The notes beneath the pieces are model-generated. The model saw only the letters and a program-made list of their open reading frames with translations. It ran no database searches and had not been told where the DNA came from. The position numbers were made by a program, and so were the translations under genes. Below, in pieces: positions 44,630 through 58,500 of a DNA stretch of 64,000 nt (positions within the stretch are counted from its first letter, which is position 1; every line of letters starts with the position of its first letter). The stretch is from Owenia fusiformis (Eukaryota; Annelida; Polychaeta; Sabellida; Oweniidae), in NCBI GenBank assembly GCA_903813345.2, contig CAIIXF020000007.1, positions 10,111,730 to 10,175,729 on the forward strand. The letters run 5' to 3'.

Positions 44630-45972
44630 AACCTAGACTGGACCATATTTTTTTATCTGACAACTCTTGGGCTAGTTCAACAAGTTAAACCTAGTCTGGG
44701 CCTTATTTCTTATCTGACATACTGTATCTTGTGTCCTGCCCTAGTTTAACATCTGTGCCTATTCGGTCCTTAATGCAAAACATTTAATGGTGGCCTATGG
44801 TAGCGCATGGAATTCCATGCACATTTAATTAATAACTGATAGTTAGAATTTGCAACCAATGAAAGCATAGCACGGAAGTTAAACCCAACCACGGCAACAA
44901 GAACATTCAGATTAATAAATGAAAGCCGTGGTATTGGGTTTAACTTGTTGAACTACTCTTGGGCCTGCAACTAGATTAACTTTTGTACATAAAAATGTTA
45001 CTTGGAATCGTTTGATGTTAGGTGTTTCTATATTACTGTTTACTCTACCGAGCTGACAGAAGTCAGGCTTTTGAGCCAGCTGTGTTCAGTAAATTACTGT
45101 CAAGTATCTGTTGCATATTATCAAGGAATATTGGTTTCAACACAGGAAGTTGTATTAAGTCCTTTTTGGGCCCTAACAGAGCCTTTTACCCTTCCCCATT
45201 CTCACAGAACAGTTGTCGTATCCTACCGACCACTTTAGATTGTGGTCGTACGCCCGATTCATTGGTAAGCCTGTCTTTCTACAATGTCGGAAAATGAACT
45301 ACGCATTGCACTATTAAATGACCTACCTCGATACATTCCAGAATATTTTAGAATTCTTTTTATGTTGTTAGATCGCCAATTGTATGGGTTTATCGGCAGA
45401 ACGAAGAGATTTTAGTTTTTACATCGGAAATATGTCAGCAATTTTCAAAATGTCGGAAGGGGAATTCCCCAGGGATTTCCCTTATGACTGGTGCATGCCG
45501 GGAACTGAATGGAGGAATTTGACGGTTGAAATAAGTTAAATATTACACGCAAATATTGCTATCAAAAACGAAAATATCTTCGTTCTGCCGATAAAGCCAT
45601 ACAATTGGCGATCTAACAACATAAAAAGAATTCTAAAACACTCTGGAATGTATCGAGGCAGGTCATTTAATAGTGCAATGCGTAGTTCATTCTCCGACAT
45701 TGTAGAAATACAGGCTTAGCAATGAATCGGGCGTACGACCACAATCTAAAGTGGTTGGTAGGATACGATAAACAGAACAGATGAATTCCTGTGAGATTGG
45801 GGAAGGGCAAAAGGCTCTGTTAGGGCCCAAAAAGGACTAATACGACTTCCTGTGGGTTTCAATCGACCAAAAATTTGCGTTGCGTGAATTCATAACGTGG
45901 AACCAATCCGGCCCCAAGAAACTTCAGATTGACAAATTAAGACGGATTGGGTTTAACTTGTTGAACTAATCT
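44630..45972. mobile_element. Outer copy of an AGTTCAACAAGTTAAACC-type TIR element, interrupted by its own relative
   Basis: The right end GGTTTAACTTGTTGAACT-type (45949-45966) belongs to the same family as the inner copy. The left end is decayed (GTAAACCTAGACTGGACC from about 44628). The interior matches the inner copy on both sides of the insertion (TTATCTGACA... and CTGC..CTAG.TTAAC). A long inverted repeat fills the right part: 45136-45430 mirrors 45565-45880 with high identity and a loop of about 130 bases. No transposase was seen. Confidence 0.72.
44674..44954. mobile_element. Inner copy of the same TIR family, with about 11-base target duplication
   Basis: Termini AGTTCAACAAGTTAAACC and GGTTTAACTTGTTGAACT are perfect complements. 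ACTCTTGGGC is duplicated on both sides (44663-44672 and 44955-44964), extending to 11 bases with one mismatch. Target length of 9-11 bases is typical of Mutator-like elements. It is 281 bases with no coding capacity. Confidence 0.85.
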
Positions 45973-46571
45973 GTTATCGATGTGTTTTCAACTCCGCTGC
46001 CCCGCAGCCCCTGTCGGTCGGCCCCGAGTACCTGCCTACCTGCCTGCCTGCCTAGCGCAATTGAAACTTTTTAAAAGTTTTGAAAGCCCATGATCCAATT
46101 TGATCACAAAATTCCTGTGAATTTGATTTGGGACAACTAACTCTTTTATTTTAACTTTCACTACTATGTCTTACCTACATGTATGTTATTGTAGCATTCC
46201 AATAAAGTGTAATTGGGATACTCTACATGTCATATTGTGAAGAACTTGGAAATTGTCAATTTAACTTTTTTGTTTTTCTAAGAAGAACTGCTATTTGTGA
46301 ATAAATGGCTATAGCGAAGCAATATTTGGCTGTTCTATTTACTAGTTGCACATCATTTATTTATACGTTCAACATATTATTTCTATTGATTAAGCTTCTT
46401 TATACATACGTTTACCTATTGAAAATACATATTTTGATTCAAGTATTTAGAAATTGTAGTTATTTTAGTATAAATAAAAGTTTGAAAGAATAAGATAACT
46501 TATTTTGAAAGTTTTTTTTCGAATGGGCCACACGTCTCCTGAAGTTTGATACAACAGCCAAAGTATACAAC
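45973..46571. other. Upstream region of the kinesin gene
   Basis: A short GC-richer patch with a small CCTG run (about 46038-46052) is followed by AT-rich sequence to the kinesin ATG. There is no clear TATA box. I cannot locate the promoter. Confidence 0.4.
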
Positions 46572-49500
46572 ATGGCAGAAAATATAAAAGTAGCTGTGAG
46601 AGTTCGACCTTTCATATCCTTTTAATGATAATCAGAGGAAAGTATTTTACTATAACATATGTAATACTAACAAGATAACTCTTTGAAAATCATCAAATTC
46701 TGTAGGTAGGATAGTTTTTGATAAATTTCCATGTTTTATTTGAAATGTTCTAAACTATTGTTATTATTTGTTATGGAAATATCAATAGTGAGGTAAATAT
46801 TTTGAATTTAGTCACAGGGAGTCTAACTCTAAGTGACTTCTCTCTTATATCTCTTGTATATTTAAATTGCTGGGTGGATAAAGGCTATTGTCAAAATGTT
46901 AATTAAATTGTTTGGAAAGAATAAACTGAGTTATTGTAAAGACCCGAACAATCAGCATATATAATATAGCGCCCGCCAGCCCCGCGTGAGCCAAAACCTG
47001 CCAGTGAATGTTAATGAAATCTCTGTGGTCCATTGACACATTGAGGCAATTTGATATAATAGGGAGTTATGATGTGATATTTAGCTGTTATGCATTTTAC
47101 AAAGTCAATTTATTGTTCATTCAAAAAATTGAATTGATATTTTTTTACATTATGTAATACTGCATTTTATGATAATTATCAAATAGTATTTTTATGGTTA
47201 GTTTAGTCTAGTTATATTTCAGTTGTGACCAATGTTATTGTTACCCGGGGGCCCGGGGGGTTCACTGTATATCAACCTTGACGGCGATCCTCCGAGCACA
47301 TGGGGTACCTTTTTTTTAGTATGGCAATGGACCCAAATTTTAGGATGTGGTATGAGAATGCCCCCTCATTATGACTTTTGAGGGATGGAAATGGTCAGAT
47401 TTTTCAACTTTCTTGTATGAGAATGGTCATGGAAAATATGTTATCTCACAATTATGGTATGGAATTGGTCTAGTAGTTAGACATATCCTAATATGAGGTT
47501 GTTTTGGTTCGTTTCCTCAAAGATCGCCTTCTTCCTGGGACCTTCTTCAGTTTAAATAAATAGCTTTTTTCCTGGGAAATATTCTACTTTGGACCAGTCA
47601 TGTCATTGGTATGGCATTGGTCCTATATTTTGACATTTGGTATGGCATTGGTTTCATATTTGGGCATTTGGTATGGCTTTTGGGCACTATATCAGTTGGT
47701 ATGGGAACACATCCAAATTTGACATTTTGGTATGGGAATATATTGATATCTGAGGGTTAAGCCTAGGACCCCCTCCAAATTTTGTACACAGTGAACCCCC
47801 CGGGCCCGGGGGTTGGGGGGTACTCCCATATATTGGCTATATGGGGACGTGCCGCTAAAGTGGGTCACTTTTCGCTGAAAAATCCCTAGATTTGTGTCCC
47901 ATTTTGAAGAAAAAAAAACTAGATATGGGTCCCATTTTGATGAAAAAATCCCTAGAACTGGGTCTACTTTTTGAAAAATACTAAAATTGTGTACTGTTTT
48001 TGAAAAAAATCGCCGAAAGTAGGTTTTGTTTTTTGAAAATTACCTTGAAGTGGGTCTATTTTTGAAAGAAAAACCCTAGGATATTCCCAAGGGGAAATTA
48101 TTTACACTATTGCTCGAAATTAGGCAGTCACTATTTGTTGTATTATATAACCCTAAACTGACTCTTGTCCCGTTTCCTTCGCGAAGGCCAAAAGGGCTTA
48201 CAAAGCCCCCTCCCCATATATTTATGCAAATCAAGAAGTAAATATGTCCTATAAATGAAAGATATACAAATTCATTCATAAAAGCTACTGGTACATCTAA
48301 GACTTGATTTCCATACAGTGGAACTTGAGTGCTGGATCAATATGGAAATACCCAGTATATCAAAACTCTGTTTACTGAATACTGTTGTGGTGTACAATGT
48401 GTAACTAATGTAAATGGTACAGTTTACTTATATTAGAGCAATTACATAAGATAATAGACTGTAATAAGTAATTGATAATCAATATAAGAACTTATAACAG
48501 ATCAATTTATATTGAAAATTAGTGATCAATGCAGATAGCTTAATTCTCTTATAATATATGATAATTATTGACCTTAACAATTTTGGTTGTAAAAGTTTTT
48601 GAGATATCCGGTCTATAATTGGTATTGTAACGACCCAAGGTGTTGTGTTGGGGGTTGTGCAGTTTCGTGGGGGTTGATTTAATAATAAAGGTCAAACAAA
48701 ACATTTAGGTTCGAGGTCAACAATAATCAACATTACTATATTGTTTAATTATAAGTCATAAGGTACATGAACATGTTACATAACAATAAGAAATGCATAC
48801 AAGTATAACTCCTGTAGCCTCAATACTAATTAAATCTAAGTACAATACCTGGACTGATAGCTTACAATTATCTCACACAATAATGTCAAAGAAATCATGT
48901 GTTCAAAGTACCTGTAAATAATGCATTGATAACTCACCCCAAAACAACCAAGTGCCTGCGACTTAAGTAAATATCCAAGATGGTGACAAATATATATCCG
49001 ACTAATTGATAAACTGAACTCCTTAATTGATTCCTTAATTGATTCCTAGTCCAAATATCCACAAAGACTGTACGAGAGCTGAAGACCTTTACCCAAGCGA
49101 GCCAGGAGCGAGACTGCTGTCCTGATGGTGAACATTTACTTATATACCCCTGAGACCCCAAGTGCAGCTTGTACAGAGGGACCAAGGCATTGAAGTCATT
49201 GATTGGTTAACTTGAGTACTAAAAGACTAAAGTACATCCCTAAAACTGACCATGACAAATTATGGACCAATGATTGGTTAAGTGACTGAAGCAAATGTTA
49301 GAATGCAGTTGGTACTGAGAATATTCCATAGTAAAAGACTACTTGCACCAAAACTCAAGTGGACTGAAGATGACCAGACTGTAAAGTAATTGGTTGAAAG
49401 ATACAATGGAAGTGTGCCTACTGTCTAAAGACCACCAGCCTCTATGAAACCAAGAACTAAGGCTAGATACTGATACATGATTGGTTGACAAATGACAATT

Positions 49501-52500
49501 AAGTTTGACCATTATATGAAGACCTTCAGCCTTTATGTAAATGCAGAGATAACTGAGAAATTATACATCCTAAGACCCAAATCCGTTACAGTATCTTAGT
49601 CTTGCAAGTACTTATGCTAATTAAGGGAATGTTGTGTATAATGCCTTAAAGACATAGAAAATTGAGAAAAAATGTTTGAGTTCACTTTTTCAATTGTTTT
49701 ATTCACTTTGATATAATGGGCCCCCAATAATTATCCATGGAAATCTCTTCTCAAAATGAGAAACCATGAAAGTCCTATGGGAGTTCTTCGTGTTATTTGC
49801 CTGTAAAACCATTTCTCTTGTGGATTTATTCATTTTCATTATATTCTTTACTCCACGGGGTTTCACTCGCATCTATTATTATACAGTGAAAACTGTAAAG
49901 TGGAACACCTTTAGAAGTGGAACACCTTTTTAGTGGAACACTTTTCAGAGCCTTATAACTAACTGACTTAATGTCAAAGTCAAATTTAGTCAACTCAGAC
50001 AATGCATAATGTATAGAGCAGATAATAGTTAAAACTATTGACCCCTCTTTGACCAATCAAAATCAAGTATTTAAAAGTAGATACATGTACAAACAACTAG
50101 TGTAAATCTAGTTTATTTACTTTATTGTCTAATAAATATATACTTGTATTTTAAATAAAAGTGGTTTAGATTTTCCCTTTTTAAGCTGCCACTTCTCTTT
50201 ATTTTTTAACAATTTCGACAAGTTTATAATCCTTAACCATCCTCACAATGAAAGGGAAAAGACTATGAAGTCAAAGCTGTGTCTGCAAATGGTCGGAAAT
50301 ACAACAACAATCACAGATGAAAAAGGAGGCACAAAAAACTTTACATTTGACTATTCATACTGGTCACATGAGGGTTTTAAGTCGAATGCTGATGGATATC
50401 TGGAGCCAACTGACAGCAAATATGCAGACCAGGTATGTAATGAACTTAGATTTTTACTTATGTTATTTCTTATATGTTATTTCTTTATTTTTTGCTATTC
50501 TTATCACTTGTAGATGACTCGATTGTTATCCCTAGATATGAAACTCATGGTTATTAAGATTTCATTCAAATGAGCAAGCCATGAGTGCTCAATTTTAGTG
50601 TCCTTGATTATATGTTTGATTTATGTATACACATGAAGTAAAGGTTTAATATGGTTTTGTTGTGTCATAACCGTTGCTCTTTGTGTAATTTTATCCATGC
50701 ATAGAAAAGATGGAACATAGAGGGGTTTATAGAATAAGAATAATGCTCTTAGGTATCATATCTAAAGAATATACAAGTATTTTAGAAATACATGTACATG
50801 GTTAATGAAGCACAGAATGGAACTCTGCACTATAATATGATATAGATATGAAATGTCTCTGTGATGTTTGAGATTGGAAGATACATGTAATACACCACAA
50901 AATGCTATACAATATTTTACAAATCCCTTTTAAATAAACTAATAGTCAAATCAATTTTTACATTGCAGAAAAAAGTATTTGCTGACTTAGGCCAAGGTGT
51001 ATTAGACAATGCATGGGGAGGTTATAACTGCTCTCTGTTTGCATACGGACAGACAGGCTCTGGGAAGTCGTATTCTATGGTGGGGTATGGAGCAAACAAG
51101 GGTAAGTAGAGGAGGGGATGGGGGGGGGGGGGGGTGGGGGGATGGGGGGGGTGGATGCATGCTTTGTATGATTATATATATCCCGTACATGGAACTTATC
51201 AATATTCAAAAATTGACTTTGTCGGATTTCATCATGCATGATATTGAGCAACTCAAAATTTAAAAAATATATCCCTTCGAAAGAAACAGAAAATGGAGGT
51301 GCTAAAAAGTCCTAATATTTGGTTATTCATGTACTTTCCGCTGTGACCTTTTAAATAAATGTATTAAGGTTGTGAAAATTGCTGTGTTTATTGTTAATTT
51401 AAAATAACAATGGCAATGTTTTTGCGGTATGATATAAATTTTTCATAGATATCTCTGGCCATGAAATTTGTGTTTTAATTGTAAGAATTAATTGAGGATA
51501 AAACCAATATTAAATCCCAATTAGAAATCATTTATTTATTCTATAACAATTCAATTTCACTAAATATGATCCAATTCAAAAATGTGGGGGTTTTGAAGAT
51601 ATCAATTATGGGTGACCAAAATTAAGCTAAAATAATTGATCGCATGAGTTTTCCCTATGGCAAAATAACATGGGAAATATTGTTTTCCACTTTATCCGAA
51701 ATGAATCATGGGTGGAAAGGGCCGAAAATCAGGACAACATTTCAGAAAAATTAGGCAATGACATGCCTTGATTCAAAATTTTCAATTCAAAATGTTTAAA
51801 AAGGGATGTGGTGATAGGAAAGCACAATCAAGACCCCCTGGACTTTTTTGCATGTTCAGCCTTACCACATGTTCACCTATCTACTTAAGAAGAAAGAAGT
51901 GCCAAATCCGCCGTTTTTTGTGCTAATTTTTTTGTGATTGTGCTGACTGGTCGAATTAATATCTTCGAAATTAATTTTCTGAAACATGAATAAACTGGGG
52001 AAATACATCTCTTATCTGATTGGTCGTTAAATTTGTTTATCAGTATGGTTACGTGACCAAACAAACCTCCGTAAATGGCAGTTCTGAAAATTCTAAAAGA
52101 AATTGTCAACCGGGTTTGAATCTGATTGGTTGCCTGGCTCAAGGCAGGTGCCGAGGTTGATGACGATTGTGTGCTCGTGTCATTTGAAAGGGATCTAATG
52201 GTTTTCCCATGATTGCCACGATCAAACTCAATTGTGTTCAATGCTGACATTTTGTTGTTCTGTTCATTTTCCCAATATATTGGCAATACTATAGTAAGTT
52301 AGTCTCAAGATATATCTCAGGTATCTAAGATATTATATAAGCAATTCTAATGAGACATCACTGATTGTCCTGGGGGAGAAACCTCAAGTGTAATCTACCT
52401 TTAAATGCTTTAGTTTTGGGAAGCCAAGACAAGATTATTTTAACATGCCTTATTGTCAATCCACATGTAGCCTATAATGTTGATTTTGGTTTTACTAACT

Positions 52501-55500
52501 CATTATATTTGGAACACTAATCTATAAATCTATTATTTATGGAAAGCGATAGGGGACCTGCGCATAATTCAAAATCTAACGGAGTTTTAACATGGGAGTG
52601 ATATCACACACCGGGCCCAGTCAGATAGATTTCATCGCGCACTGAATGAATTACAGGGGCCGCGTTGTGCAAAGTTAATTAAAATAAAGTGCGCAGAAAT
52701 TCCGGCATTCAGTGCGCGATGAAAAAATGATTATCTGTGAATAAATAACGAATAAAAATTCGTGGCACCACGAATTTGATTTTTTCGAAAGACTGCGGAG
52801 TGAACCAGCGAAATGACAATTTTGGATAATATTGATGGCTCTAACGAGGAGAACTTTGAGATTTACCGATTCTAGCGCGCAGCACATCCAGGACATGCAC
52901 ACTTTTATCAGATTCTATTCTAATATGGTTTCAAAGATAATGTTCATTAAAAGAGGGCGTATGCATACAGATTACACGTGGCGTTATGTTGAAGTGACCC
53001 TTGCAAAGGGTTCCATTGAAAATATATTATTTTTGGCCATTTCATATCTTTTAAGTGATATTGTATAAAACATTTTCAATGTTTGAAAATTATAATCTTA
53101 TAAATAACATTTTATGTAATAAAACTGTAACTGAAATGGTAAATACGGAATATGATGCAATACAATGCAGTGCAATATGATGTAATACAATGCAGTGCAA
53201 TATGATGCAATACAATGTGGTGCAATATGATGTAATACAATGCGGTGCAATATGATGCAATATAATGCAGAGCAATATGATGCAATACAATGCAGTGCAA
53301 TATGATGTAATACAAAGCACTGTAATATGATGCAAAAAATGCAGTGCAATATGATACAATACAATGTATTGTAATATAATACAATAAAATGCAGTGCAAT
53401 ATAATGCAATACAATGCAAAACAATGTCATGCAGTACAATGTAGTTCATTTCAATACAATGCAGTGCAATACAATGTGGTTCAGTGCAATACAATGCAGT
53501 TCAATACAGTGCAATACAATGTAGTGCAATAAAATACAATACAGTGCAATTCAATACAATGCAATACAATACAGTGCAATACAATACAATGCTGTGCAAT
53601 ACAATACAGTGCAATATAATACAATGCAGTGCACTGCAATGCAGTGGAATACAATATGGTGCAGTGCAATATATTGCAGTGCAATACAAAACAATGCAGT
53701 GTAATACAATGCAGTGCAACACAATGTGGTACAGTGCAATACATTATAATGCAGTGCAATACAATACAATGCAGCGCAATACAATGTAGTACACTGCAGT
53801 ATAATACAATGCAGTGCAATAAAGTACAATGCAGTGCAATATAATATAATACAGTGCAATACAGTACAATATAATGCAATAAAATACAATGCAGTGCAAT
53901 ACAATAAAATGCAGTACAATACAATGATGTGCTATACAATACAATAAAATACAATACAATACAATGCAATGAAATGCAATTCAATGCTATGAATGTACAC
54001 CTTCTACAGTCAAATAAACACAGATAAAATTGATTTTAAATTGTAATAGTATGTTAGGGTATGGAGTTTGAAGTGGGTGGGGGATACAATTACCAGTCTG
54101 CTGATTGATGAATTAATAACTTAGAAAAGATCTTACGTTCTTAAACAATCTCGTCTAAGAATACAGACCCGTATCCTGGATTAACCTGGGGGAGTGGTTT
54201 TACCAAGGGGCGATTTTGCCAAGAGGGGGGGAGCTTTTTGACAGTTTTGGCAAAAAAATCATGCGAAAAGTGCTAAGAATGGTGAAAAACTGCATGATTT
54301 TGAACGAATATTTGGCAAGGGGGAGGGGGGTGAGGCCCCCTGGCTACAGCCCTGGAATACATATAGGAACTTTCCTTCTCCCAGAAGAAATGGTATACAG
54401 GTATTCCATCAATCATTCTGGTATTTTGTAGACGAAGGTCTGTAGTACACACTTTATTGAAAGATGGCAGTGTACACTGTGTACTAATGTAAACCATTTT
54501 GAGGTCAGTCAGTCTTTCGAAAAAAAGTTGAATTCGTTGTGCTACCCTTTCTTGTTGGGTATTTATTAACAGAAAACTATATTTCCATCGCGCCAGCATA
54601 TACTAGCTTTAGCGCGATATTTTGAGTGTGTTAATATTCTGGCTAAATAAATTAAGTGCGTAGAGATCGATCTGACTGGGCCTCATTGTGCGATATCACT
54701 CATAACCATTTTTTAATCGAGCACTGAATGAATTACAGGGGGCGCGTTGTGCAAAGTGAATCAAATAAATAAAGTGCGCAGAAATCTATCTGACTGGGCC
54801 GCGCGGTGTGTGATATCACTCCCATGTTAAAACTCCATTGAATTTTAAATTCTGCGGTATATCCCCTTTCGCTTTCCGTAATTATTAAATGCATTATATA
54901 ATTTTTTTAATTTAAACAAATTATTCACAAAAGTTCTGTGACCTGAATTAGTTCACTAAATGTGAGAATTATATTCACTTTTCACTTAAAATGCTAGGAA
55001 TAAAAACGCCAATTAAAATTAGTCTGCCTTTACAGATGCATCATAAAAATAACTTAATCAGGTTACACAATAATGTGTTGGTGAACTGATTAATTTTTGG
55101 GAACTTTTGGAGCCGATCAATTTTGATTGGTAAAATTGCAAAGTAATCTTTCTTTCTGCCCCAATACAGCCCAAAAAAGGTTTGAGAACAAGGATGTTTG
55201 AAGTGGTATATAGGCAGTTAGGCACACATTCCTTTGTTATGAAGCGTTTTCGTCAGAATATAATATAACAATACTTCTGTGACTTAATGATCAATCAACA
55301 TGTAGCTTATGATGTTGATTTTGGTTTTCCTTATCCATTTTATTTGGAACACGCATTTATAAATGTAAGAGATTTGGCAAAGTTCTTAAAGCACTTTTAT
55401 ATTTAAATATTATAATTTTTATCATTTATTCTATGTAAATGCTATTGTTTTTTAGGTATTGTACCAATAGTTTGTGAGCGCCTTTTCCAAGATATTGACA

Positions 55501-58500
55501 AGCGTATGAAAGAGGGTAACAAAGCAGAGTACCAGGTAGGTCTCTTAGTAACACTATACGCACGCTGTTCTAGGCTTGTTTTCATCAATCTCTGGTCAAC
55601 TTCTTACTCCCTATTTCCCCATTTAATTGTATGTTTCTATGTTTTAAGGGAGGGGGTAATGGTTCCCCTCTTTGTATTTCCTTTTGGGATATTTTGAATT
55701 CTTGAAGAGAGGAGGAGTTACCCACAATTTTGCCGTTAAAGTACTTTATTTGTATCGAAGTATTGAATGAATTATTCCTGTGTTGCTATACATTGTTGAA
55801 ATATATCTTAGAAGTCCTCTTGAGGTGATCAGTTATTTCTCTAAGAGAATCAATGAGTTCTTGAGATTCTCCATGAAACAAGTTATACCAGAAGTAATAC
55901 AGGGCTGAATACTTCCTTGATAGAGATTTTGATTTTGATTGTGGATTTTTTATCAAGACCCTCAACATGCATGTAAGGCGTAAAGGACATATCAGGAGGG
56001 GGGGGGGGCAAAATGTAAAATTTCAGTGCCCTATAAACCATAGACATTTAGCATAAATTACAAAATATTGGCTGATCCAATCACTGTTACTCACATTATG
56101 GATTAAATATGCTTTCTTGGTGGTGAAGGGATTATCAATTGTTAAAGTGGCTCTTATCTCAAACTTGACCTTGAAGTCTGTTTTGTTGACCTTGATTAGG
56201 TAATCACCTTAATATCAACTATAAATTTACTCCTCAGGTTTCAGTTTTACAAGAATGAGTAATTATTCAGTATTCATTACATTCTCATTTTCAAAAACAA
56301 TAATAGAAAAATGTAAAGATTCATATGAAATAAAGATGAAAGAGTAAAATGATATTTGATACCTGAACTATAATGTTCTCTACAATTGTTGGAAGGGAAT
56401 CAATGTAATTGATAAGTGCAAATTGAAAGCAACATAATGCACTTGAGAAATAAATGGTAACCAGTCTTACCTTAATTGCAGAGTAATCTGTTATCATTGG
56501 TTTAAGTGATTGTGTCAGATTAAGGAATGTTATATATAGAGGTCCTTGGATTTGTCATAGTGAGCCCACATTGGCTTTCTTTGGAAACACAATATGTACA
56601 ATGTATAATGTATAGTTGAGCAATGTGTTAAAAGAATGATGCTATTTGGGGTTTGAATATGTCATGGAAAATGTCAGAAATAAAGATTATAGCAATACAG
56701 AATTCTTAATCTTACATCCCTTACATCGACTTCCCCTCTCTTTTTGTTAATAGAGCCTCAGTCACATTTGCTGTTTAGTGGCCGTATGGTGGCCGTAGCT
56801 ACACAAAATCTGTATAAAAAGCAGCATCGTATTTATGTTTTATGCTGTATATTTCTCTTGATTTTGGAAAGCTACAGCTGTGGTATGGTTGCTGTAGATC
56901 AAATGTGACTGAGGCTTAAGATAACATAAGAAGGGTTTTAAATAAAATCATTAAATACAATTTTTTATTTTTTATTTTTTTTTATTTATTAAAATCATAT
57001 AAACATATATACATATAAGTGATAATGACACCCTGGTGGGTGTATGTCTTATCACAAGCTAAAATATTTAAAAATGGCATATTGTTAGTTACATTTATTA
57101 TTGATGTTACAAAATGTCTCAAAGTATAAATTATGTAAGCCAAACTGGGAAACAAATAAAAATAAAAATGATGTACATTATAAAAGATGTAATAAAACAT
57201 TTTAATGATGTAGAATAGCTAAATGGAAAAAGGTGCATCTGTTAAAAATTTGTACAGGGTACTAATCATAGAGACTAATTACATGTCTTTTGAAGGCTCG
57301 CTTAAAAATAAAAATGGTTTTTGAATTTTTGATAACATCTGGAGTTGAATTCCAGATTATTCCCCCTTGAGTTTTAATACTTCGTTTGCCATAGTTGGTT
57401 CTAAATTTGGAAATATGAAGATTGTCAGTCTGTCTTGTATTGTGGTCGTGTACCTGCTGATTTGCTTGAAAATAATTGCAAAATAAGTCATTCGGAAAAT
57501 TGTATGGACGTTTGATGCATTTGTATGTAAAGATAAGAACATTGAGTTTATAAATATCATTTATTTTCAGTATATTTAGTTGTTGAAATAAAGGTGATGA
57601 TGGTGCTTTATTATATTCACTATTAGTAACTAAGCGGGCAAATCTTTTCTGCAGCTTTAATAAGATATCAATATGTGTTTTTCCTGTCCCACCCCAAGCT
57701 GGGATGCAATATTGTAAGTGTGAATAAATAAGTGAGTAATAGATATTCAATAATGATTTGATACTGAGTTTGTGTTTTATTCGAAATAGAGTACCTATGG
57801 TTTTTGAAATTTTTAGTGCAATTTTTCGAATATGTTCTTTCCAATTTAAATTTTGGTCAATTATAACGCCAAGAAAATTTGTTGAAAAAACACGAATAAT
57901 GTAAGAGTCTCTAATTTTGATTGATATATTATCTGGTACCCTATTTTGTGAAGTTGTAAAGACCATAAAGTTGGTTTTATCAATGTTCAATGAGAGTTTG
58001 TTAGCACAGAACCAATCATCTACAGTTTTTAATTCATTATTCACTATATCAATTAAGGAATAAATATTTTTGTCAGAGCAAAGAATATTTGTATCATCAG
58101 CAAAAATTACATATTTGAATAAATTGCTAGTAGAGATTAGGTCATTTATGTAAAGGATGAAAAGTACGGGGCCTAAAATGGATCCCTGAGGGACACCACA
58201 TTGTATTGTTAATATGTATTATTATTATGCACCTCATTAAAATCTGATTGGTTAAGAGCTGCATGCTTCGCCTCACCTAGTATTTTTTCCTCGGATAGGT
58301 ATTTTGGCATATCCACCTCATGGTCATCCAGTATTTGTTTAATATGCACCTAATCTGCTATTTTTTTGCCATATACATAGGTGAAAGTCAGTATGCTGGA
58401 GATATACAATGAACAGTGCAGGGACCTCTTCAACTCCAACAGCTTTAAAGTCAAAGGTGGACTAAAAGTCAGGAATAACCCAAAGAAAGGATTTTTTGGT

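Larger units (their letters stand above)
46614..50246 (+). other. U12-type AT-AC intron (kinesin intron 1)
   Basis: The intron starts ATATCCTTTT, a perfect match to the minor-spliceosome 5' consensus, and ends CAC. Eleven bases or so before the end lies TCCTTAAC at 50230-50237, a perfect U12 branch-site match. No GT-AG pair would join the two conserved motor-domain pieces RVRPF and NEREKT in frame at this position. The 3.6 kb intron holds several transposons. Confidence 0.93.
52455..55365 (+). repeat. Direct repeats of about 80 bases flanking the composite element
   Basis: CAATCCACATGTAGCCTATA.. at 52456-52535 and CAATCAACATGTAGCTTATG.. at 55291-55365 share ATGTTGATTTTGGTTTT and ATTTGGAACAC with about 80-85% identity by eye. 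They stand directly outside the element on the left and about 410 bases beyond its right end. Confidence 0.75.

Noticed and set aside
51885-52286. Minus-strand 133-codon frame in a kinesin intron
   Set aside because: No recognisable domain, repeat-like surroundings, no splice or start context worth supporting.
53090-53984. Several overlapping open frames on both strands of 70-167 codons
   Set aside because: All arise from the pentamer microsatellite and encode only Cys/Ile/Leu/Tyr or Gln/Asn/Met repeats.
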